DNA of 36,356 bases from Lachnospiraceae bacterium (lineage in GTDB: Bacteria; Bacillota; Clostridia; Lachnospirales; Lachnospiraceae): NCBI GenBank assembly GCA_022796475.1, contig JAAWIS010000031.1:1-36356 (forward strand). The letters run 5' to 3'. The notes under the pieces were generated by a model that was given only the letters and a program-made list of their open reading frames with translations, ran no database searches and was not told the origin of the DNA. Numbering within the stretch: the first letter of the stretch is position 1; each line of letters begins with the position of its first letter. Made by a program: the position numbers and the translations under genes. This document shows, in pieces, positions 32,896-36,356 of this stretch.

Positions 32896-33933
32896 TTATT
32901 CCTTATTAAGTAACAGTGACCAGCAATCTTCCATCCGGCTAAAAGAATCCCATGCACCGGCGAGCACCTGTTCCCTGATTAACTTACTGCCGCCTCCATT
33001 TGTAGCGTAATTTAACATTGTGTTTTGTATTTGCCTCCAAATATCAGCCTGACCGAAGGAGTTTTGTTTTAGCTGCCCAAATAATCCCGACAGCTCTTTT
33101 CTATATTGCTGTTCTTCCTCTTTTGTATGGGTAACACCTCCCATATACTTAGAATAAGAAACCCTGTCTGAATTTTGAGAAGCGGCCTTGGCGAAAAGGT
33201 CATTGCACAGCCCGCTTTGGGAATTTGCATGAAATCTGCTTACCGCTTTATCCATTTGCTCTACCGGATTCGCATACTCGTTTAAGACTTCTGTATTGTG
33301 AGCGTAATAATCATTCGCTAGGCCTTCAAATTCTTTCCTGAGTCCTTCGTCCTCAATGCACGTTTCTCCAAAATATATAAGTGCTGCCACAGAGGACTCC
33401 AACTCCATTCTTGCCTCATAGGAGGTGGGAAGAGTATATCCTTTCCCGTCAGCTCCCGAAGGCCCCTGTCCCGTTAAATACCAGGCATTACTCAAGCTGT
33501 CCATGCCTTTTGTAATAGTCCTTAATATGGATTCTGTTTCACGCACTTCTTTATCTGACATAGAATCAAAGAAGCCGCTTTCATTCAGTTTTTGACTGAA
33601 TACAAGATATTGTTTCCCCGTATTTTTCCAGAAAGAATCCTGGGCTTTTGCAATCCGTTCATCTTTATAAATCTTCGTGTATTCTGCAAACTCTGACATC
33701 TTTTTACTGCTGTCTGCTTTTTGGGATTCTCCATTCAAAAAGTTCTTTGCTTCTTCTGAAGCAGAGAATGAATCATAATTGCCTCCAGAAGCCTTTGTTT
33801 TTTCCATTGCCTCCTTCACTCTTTCTGCAGAAGCATCTTTCCTGCCCTCCATCATTTGATGTGCAGCTTGACGGTTCTGTACTCTTTCAGCATATGCTCC
33901 CTGGTAGTCTTTTTGTCCATCAACTTTTATCAT
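32896..33933 (-). CDS. uncharacterised 345-residue helical protein
   Basis: Not recognised. Start at 33933 (MIKVDGQKDY) has AAAGGAG six bases upstream; a longer frame to 33954 is possible. The first 130 residues are charged and mostly helical, rich in Ala, Glu, Lys and Gln (SSKKMSEFAEYTKIYKDERIAKAQ). No transmembrane segment or signal peptide. The C-terminal half contains GGVTHTKEEEQQYRKELSGLFGQLKQ and NYATNGGGSKLIREQVLAGAWDSFSRMEDCW. It resembles other uncharacterised long helical proteins of clostridia. Gene order suggests it works with the 31800 and 33954 proteins. The 511-base gap to the next gene argues against tight coupling. Confidence 0.72.
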   Translation of the reverse strand: MIKVDGQKDYQGAYAERVQNRQAAHQMMEGRKDASAERVKEAMEKTKASGGNYDSFSASEEAKNFLNGESQKADSSKKMSEFAEYTKIYKDERIAKAQDSFWKNTGKQYLVFSQKLNESGFFDSMSDKEVRETESILRTITKGMDSLSNAWYLTGQGPSGADGKGYTLPTSYEARMELESSVAALIYFGETCIEDEGLRKEFEGLANDYYAHNTEVLNEYANPVEQMDKAVSRFHANSQSGLCNDLFAKAASQNSDRVSYSKYMGGVTHTKEEEQQYRKELSGLFGQLKQNSFGQADIWRQIQNTMLNYATNGGGSKLIREQVLAGAWDSFSRMEDCWSLLLNKE

Positions 33934-33953
33934 ATAATCACTCCTTTCTTGCA

Positions 33954-34259
33954 TTAAAAATCACGTGTATACATCAAAATACTGGTATCGAATGGCTTTT
34001 CACATGTCCAGCTTAGAGCATGTTTTAAAATAATCGATTCAAGTCTTGCCGTTTCATCATATAAAACTTGCTCCAGTGTCCAGGCAGCAGGAATCCTCTG
34101 CTGGCCAGTTAATGTTTTTGTGTAATTTTTAATCAGATTCTCCCTGCCGCTGATAAGTTCAGGACTTCCACCTGTCATTTCGTACCGTTTTACAAAGCCT
34201 TCCCTAACCATGCTTCTAAGCTGTTCTGCCACGTCTTTATCAACAAGAATAATCAGCAA
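33954..34259 (-). CDS. uncharacterised protein, 5' end joined to Rpn scar
   Basis: Not recognised. The frame starts with TTG at 34259, but its first codons (to about 34251) lie in sequence homologous to the Rpn gene at the right edge, so the natural start is unclear. The body (DVAEQLRSMVREGFVKRYEMTG...TLEQVLYDETARLESIILKHALSWTCEKPFDTSILMYTRDF) looks helical. No ribosome binding site is convincing at 34259 or at the ATG at 34211, so it may be a 5'-truncated gene. It ends 20 bases before the start of the 345-residue gene, and the two may be co-transcribed. Confidence 0.5.
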   Translation of the reverse strand: MLIILVDKDVAEQLRSMVREGFVKRYEMTGGSPELISGRENLIKNYTKTLTGQQRIPAAWTLEQVLYDETARLESIILKHALSWTCEKPFDTSILMYTRDF

Positions 34260-34651
34260 TTAATATTTGTATCTCTCGTGTTTTGCTTTCAGCCCTTCCT
34301 TCTTTCCGTCCTAATTGCTTTGCTTCCAACATAATCTGGTTATAATCCCGGATGGCCTTGGCCCTTGCTTCATAATCCATACGCTTTTCTTGATCCTGGC
34401 TGATCACCTGCCCAAATATTCATTGCTGCAAGCTGAATTTCAATATCAATCCCGATGTTATTGTTCATCAGCTTTTTCATGTCTGAAATTCCAATTTTCC
34501 CCTTTTTTCTCTGCTTCCTAAGGCTGATAATCAGCAGCCGCGTTTCCCTAATCTCTTCCAGTTTTAACTTCAGCATTGCTGATAAGAAACCGATCCGGAC
34601 TTTCTCATCCATCCCACAATACATTGAATTGATAAGTGTCTGAAAAGGCAT
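34240..34651 (-). pseudogene. internally deleted Rpn-family nuclease/transposase
   Basis: The frame from 34651 gives an N-terminal half with Rpn-like LSAMLKLKLEEIRETRLL, then ISDMKKLMNNN and IDIEIQLAAMNIW, matching the PD-(D/E)XK part (the IDIEIQ motif). It ends at 34370 out of frame. Beginning near 34400 in a different frame comes ISQDQEKRMDYEARAKAIRDYNQIMLEAKQLGRKEGRAE, the family's C-terminal region, to a stop at 34240. About 100 residues of the middle are missing, with a frameshift at the join. Rpn proteins are recombination-promoting nucleases. This copy should be inactive. Confidence 0.8.
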
Positions 34652-34685
34652 ACCTGATACCCGTTCACTGTCTGCCTATATCAAG

Positions 34686-34714
34686 AGTATAGCACATCTG
34701 CTATACAAAACCAA
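34686..34714 (-). promoter_or_regulatory. promoter with overlapping palindrome for the Rpn pseudogene
   Basis: TTGGTT, a 17-base spacer and TATACT on the minus strand precede the pseudogene by about 35 bases. A perfect palindrome with 8-bp arms, GTATAGCA and TGCTATAC, around four bases (34687-34706) covers the -10 box and spacer, a good repressor-site position. Confidence 0.55.
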
Positions 34715-34734
34715 ATAGAATCTTATTCTTAGCT

Positions 34735-34975
34735 TTCATCCCTATATCTGCTGTAAATTTGCCTTACTTTTCCCCGGAAGCCCAAAGGAACAAAAGTCCT
34801 TAAAACCTTTGGAGAAAAAATCCTTAATGAATTTGACCACCAGAAGTTTATTTATTGCAGAGATACAGGGCTGGCATCCGAAGACATCCGCGCTTATAAT
34901 CACATGAGAGAAACGGCATGTATAGTACACAATCGCTTAAAAAACCACCCGCCAAAAACAAGACGGGAGCATTAA
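34735..34975 (+). pseudogene. IS1634/IS4-like transposase fragment
   Basis: The plus-strand translation FALLFPGSPKEQKSLKPLEKK resembles the transposase core (FPGN-NEQ-LKPLE). After a frameshift in the run of A near 34814, ILNEFDHQKFIYCRDTGLASEDIRAYNH continues with the family's D-AGLAS-like motif, ending at TAA 34973-34975. Both ends are truncated and no terminal inverted repeat is seen. The following frame to 35061 is unidentified debris. Confidence 0.7.
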
Positions 34976-35057
34976 ATAAAAACAGTTTCAGACAGTTTTT
35001 GGCTGATATGCCTGTTAATATCTTTGCTGCATTATCAGGTGGTGAGTTCAATCTCTA

Positions 35058-35086
35058 TTGAGGAAAATAGAACTATATGATAAAAT
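35058..35086 (+). promoter_or_regulatory. sigma-A promoter for the RibD-like gene
   Basis: TTGAGG, a 17-base spacer and TAAAAT on the plus strand, about 43 bases before the gene. Confidence 0.6.
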
Positions 35087-35128
35087 AATAAAATGTTTAG
35101 GCAATAAAACGGGATTAGGAGAGATAAA

Positions 35129-35809
35129 ATGGACAGACCAATTACAACACTATTTATGCTTATGTCTGTTGACGGAAAAATCAGCACAGGGGCAGCAGAT
35201 GATTTAGATGTAGACAAAGATTTCCCTAGAATTGCGGGCGTCCAAGAAGGACTGCACCAGTATTATGAAATAGAGCAGACAACCGATTTGTGGTCTCTGA
35301 ATTCCGGCAGAGTACAAAAAAAGATGGGTGTCAACACGAAGAAAATGCCGAATAAGTCACCCGTTTCCTTTGTAGTAATCGACAACAATCATTTAACTGA
35401 ACACGGTATTCGCTATTTTTGCGCCCTTTCAAAAAAATTTGTGCTGGTCACATCCAATGCGAACCATCCGGCTTTTCAGGTGAATGAGGATAACTTACAT
35501 ATCATCCGTCAAAGCAAGTTATCTTTGACAGATGCACTTATAAAACTCAAATCAGAATATAACTGTCAAAGGATTACCATACAAAGCGGCGGGACATTAA
35601 ATGGGCTGTTTCTTCGTGAAAAACTGTTTGATTATATTGATATTGTTATTGCCCCTATTTTAATTGGCGGTAAGGATACATCCACTCTGATTGACGGGAA
35701 ATCTTTGCTATCAGAAAGTGAATTATCACAACTGGGCGTGCTGAAATTGCAAGAATGTATAGTCTTGGAAAACTCATATCTCAGATTGCGTTATAAGGTA
35801 ATCCATTGA
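35129..35809 (+). CDS. RibD C-terminal-like / dihydrofolate reductase-fold reductase
   Basis: NADPH-dependent reductase fold of the RibD C-terminal family. The N-terminus MDRPITTLFMLMSVDGKISTG is the family's first strand and loop, and the GGTLNG near residue 155 (IQSGGTLNGLFLREKLFDYIDIVIAPILIGG) is the NADPH-binding turn. Length of 226 residues matches the stand-alone form. The deaminase domain of RibD is absent and no other riboflavin genes are nearby, so the substrate is unknown. The ribosome binding site is AGGAGA. Together with flanking transposase debris and the plus orientation, it may be a passenger of past transposition. Confidence 0.88.
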   Translation: MDRPITTLFMLMSVDGKISTGAADDLDVDKDFPRIAGVQEGLHQYYEIEQTTDLWSLNSGRVQKKMGVNTKKMPNKSPVSFVVIDNNHLTEHGIRYFCALSKKFVLVTSNANHPAFQVNEDNLHIIRQSKLSLTDALIKLKSEYNCQRITIQSGGTLNGLFLREKLFDYIDIVIAPILIGGKDTSTLIDGKSLLSESELSQLGVLKLQECIVLENSYLRLRYKVIH

Positions 35810-36192
35810 CAGTTTTCAGTTTGATGATGCTAAACGGTGTGTTTCCTTGTTCACTGAGAGCAGTATGAATTCATGCAAAGAAGGAGATGTGTGATTGAGA
35901 AATTTAAGGGTTTTCCATAAGACATCAACCTTTTCAGGCACGAGGGTATAAAAATCTTACGCTACTTCAGGAACTGTTTTTGTGATAACAACAGTATACG
36001 CCTAAAAGTGGTTGATGCCCTATTGTTTTGCATTTTGACAATAAATTTCAAATTTATAGTATAATGCTCACTCATGACATTTTAATGCAACTATTTAACA
36101 ATGCTGGAAACCTATGTCTTTTTATGTGTTTGCGCTTCTGGTACAGTATTGGTACACTGTCATTGCTTTTACAGCATTTTGTAAAGGTAGTT
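35810..36192. other. 383-base gap, partly inverted repeat
   Basis: No intact gene is seen. Arms CATCAACC (35924-35931) and GGTTGATG (36011-36018), with AGGC/GCCT at their inner ends, form an imperfect inverted repeat over about 95 bases. On the minus strand a broken frame (VPEKVDVLWKTLKFLN, HTSPSLHEFI) hints at a degraded coding sequence that I cannot name. Confidence 0.4.
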
Positions 36193-36356
36193 TTATCCCT
36201 TCTTTGAATATTTTACATAATACAGCTCTGCTTCTGCTTTCGTTAAATGATAATGCCTTTGCAATTTTGCTATCGTTTTTTCTTTTGGAATTTCTTCTTC
36301 AATATGATCAGCAATTAAAATCTGTATCCCTTCTATCTTTCCCTCTGCTCTTCCTT
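36193..36356 (-). CDS. Rpn-family nuclease/transposase, partial at the right edge
   Basis: Only the C-terminal 54 codons are in the window; the gene starts beyond 36356. The tail GRAEGKIEGIQILIADHIEEEI, then PKEKTIAKLQRHYHLTKAEAELYY, is the family's repeat-rich end. It shares sequence with the deleted copy at 34252-34272 (19 of 21 bases identical). Confidence 0.8.
   Translation of the reverse strand, partial: GRAEGKIEGIQILIADHIEEEIPKEKTIAKLQRHYHLTKAEAELYYVKYSKKG

Noticed and set aside
1-36356. CRISPR array, prophage, rRNA or complete insertion sequence
   Set aside because: No regularly spaced direct repeats, phage structural genes or rRNA were seen; transposase sequence is fragmentary.

Overview
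This window looks like the chromosome of a spore-forming, low-GC anaerobic Firmicute, most likely Lachnospiraceae-like. The evidence is the sporulation genes (yabP, yabQ, spoIIE) in the classic order mazG-hup-rqcP-yabP-yabQ-divIC-spoIIE-tilS-hpt-ftsH, strong AGGAGG ribosome binding sites, occasional TTG and GTG starts, and anaerobic AsrABC-type sulfite reductase genes. Almost every gene is on the minus strand. The exceptions are a PucR-type regulator, a RibD-like reductase and a transposase remnant.

Layout, left to right. 1-230: tRNA-Leu(UAA) and tRNA-Tyr(GUA). 373-2556: a neopullulanase-like GH13 enzyme. 2566-2998: intergenic DNA with a perfect 17-bp hairpin and a terminator. 2999-10489: the division, sporulation and tRNA-modification cluster listed above. 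10691-12093: the rpsF-ssb-rpsR ribosomal operon with promoter, structured leader and terminator. 12120-15872: DUF951, sirtuin, Eis-like acetyltransferase, DUF2156 and zinc-ribbon membrane protein genes. 16047-17642: a 62-codon unknown gene and a divergent PucR regulator.

17719-27598 is the metabolic centrepiece. A CRP-like regulator gene is followed by an apparent eight-gene operon read right to left: asrA, asrB, asrC, a NasA/NapA-type molybdopterin reductase, a four-cluster ferredoxin, a NAD(P)H:FAD oxidoreductase, a TDT/SLAC1 anion transporter and moeA. A perfect TGTGA-N6-TCACA operator lies upstream of asrA. It is centred 41.5 bp from the start site predicted from a TAAAAT -10 box, which is textbook class II CRP geometry, and the regulator's recognition helix carries the RE...R residues that read TGTGA. 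My reading is a CRP-controlled unit for NAD(P)H-driven reduction of nitrate to nitrite and then ammonia, or of sulfite, with anion transport and cofactor insertion included. The individual modules belong to known families; the joint operon is the part worth testing.

27687-31407: a PRTase-like protein, sigma-54 (rpoN) and a MATE exporter. 31800-34259: three uncharacterised genes, the first of which (in transcription order) abuts a scar. 34240-36356: mobile-element debris, comprising an internally deleted Rpn-family nuclease/transposase, an IS1634/IS4-like transposase fragment, a RibD-like reductase, and a second Rpn gene running off the right edge.

No CRISPR array, rRNA, prophage or complete IS was seen. 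The strongest candidates for new biology are the CRP-controlled nitrate/sulfite operon, a SpoIIE without its membrane domain, a 236-nt yabQ/divIC overlap, and the unknown cluster next to the Rpn scar.
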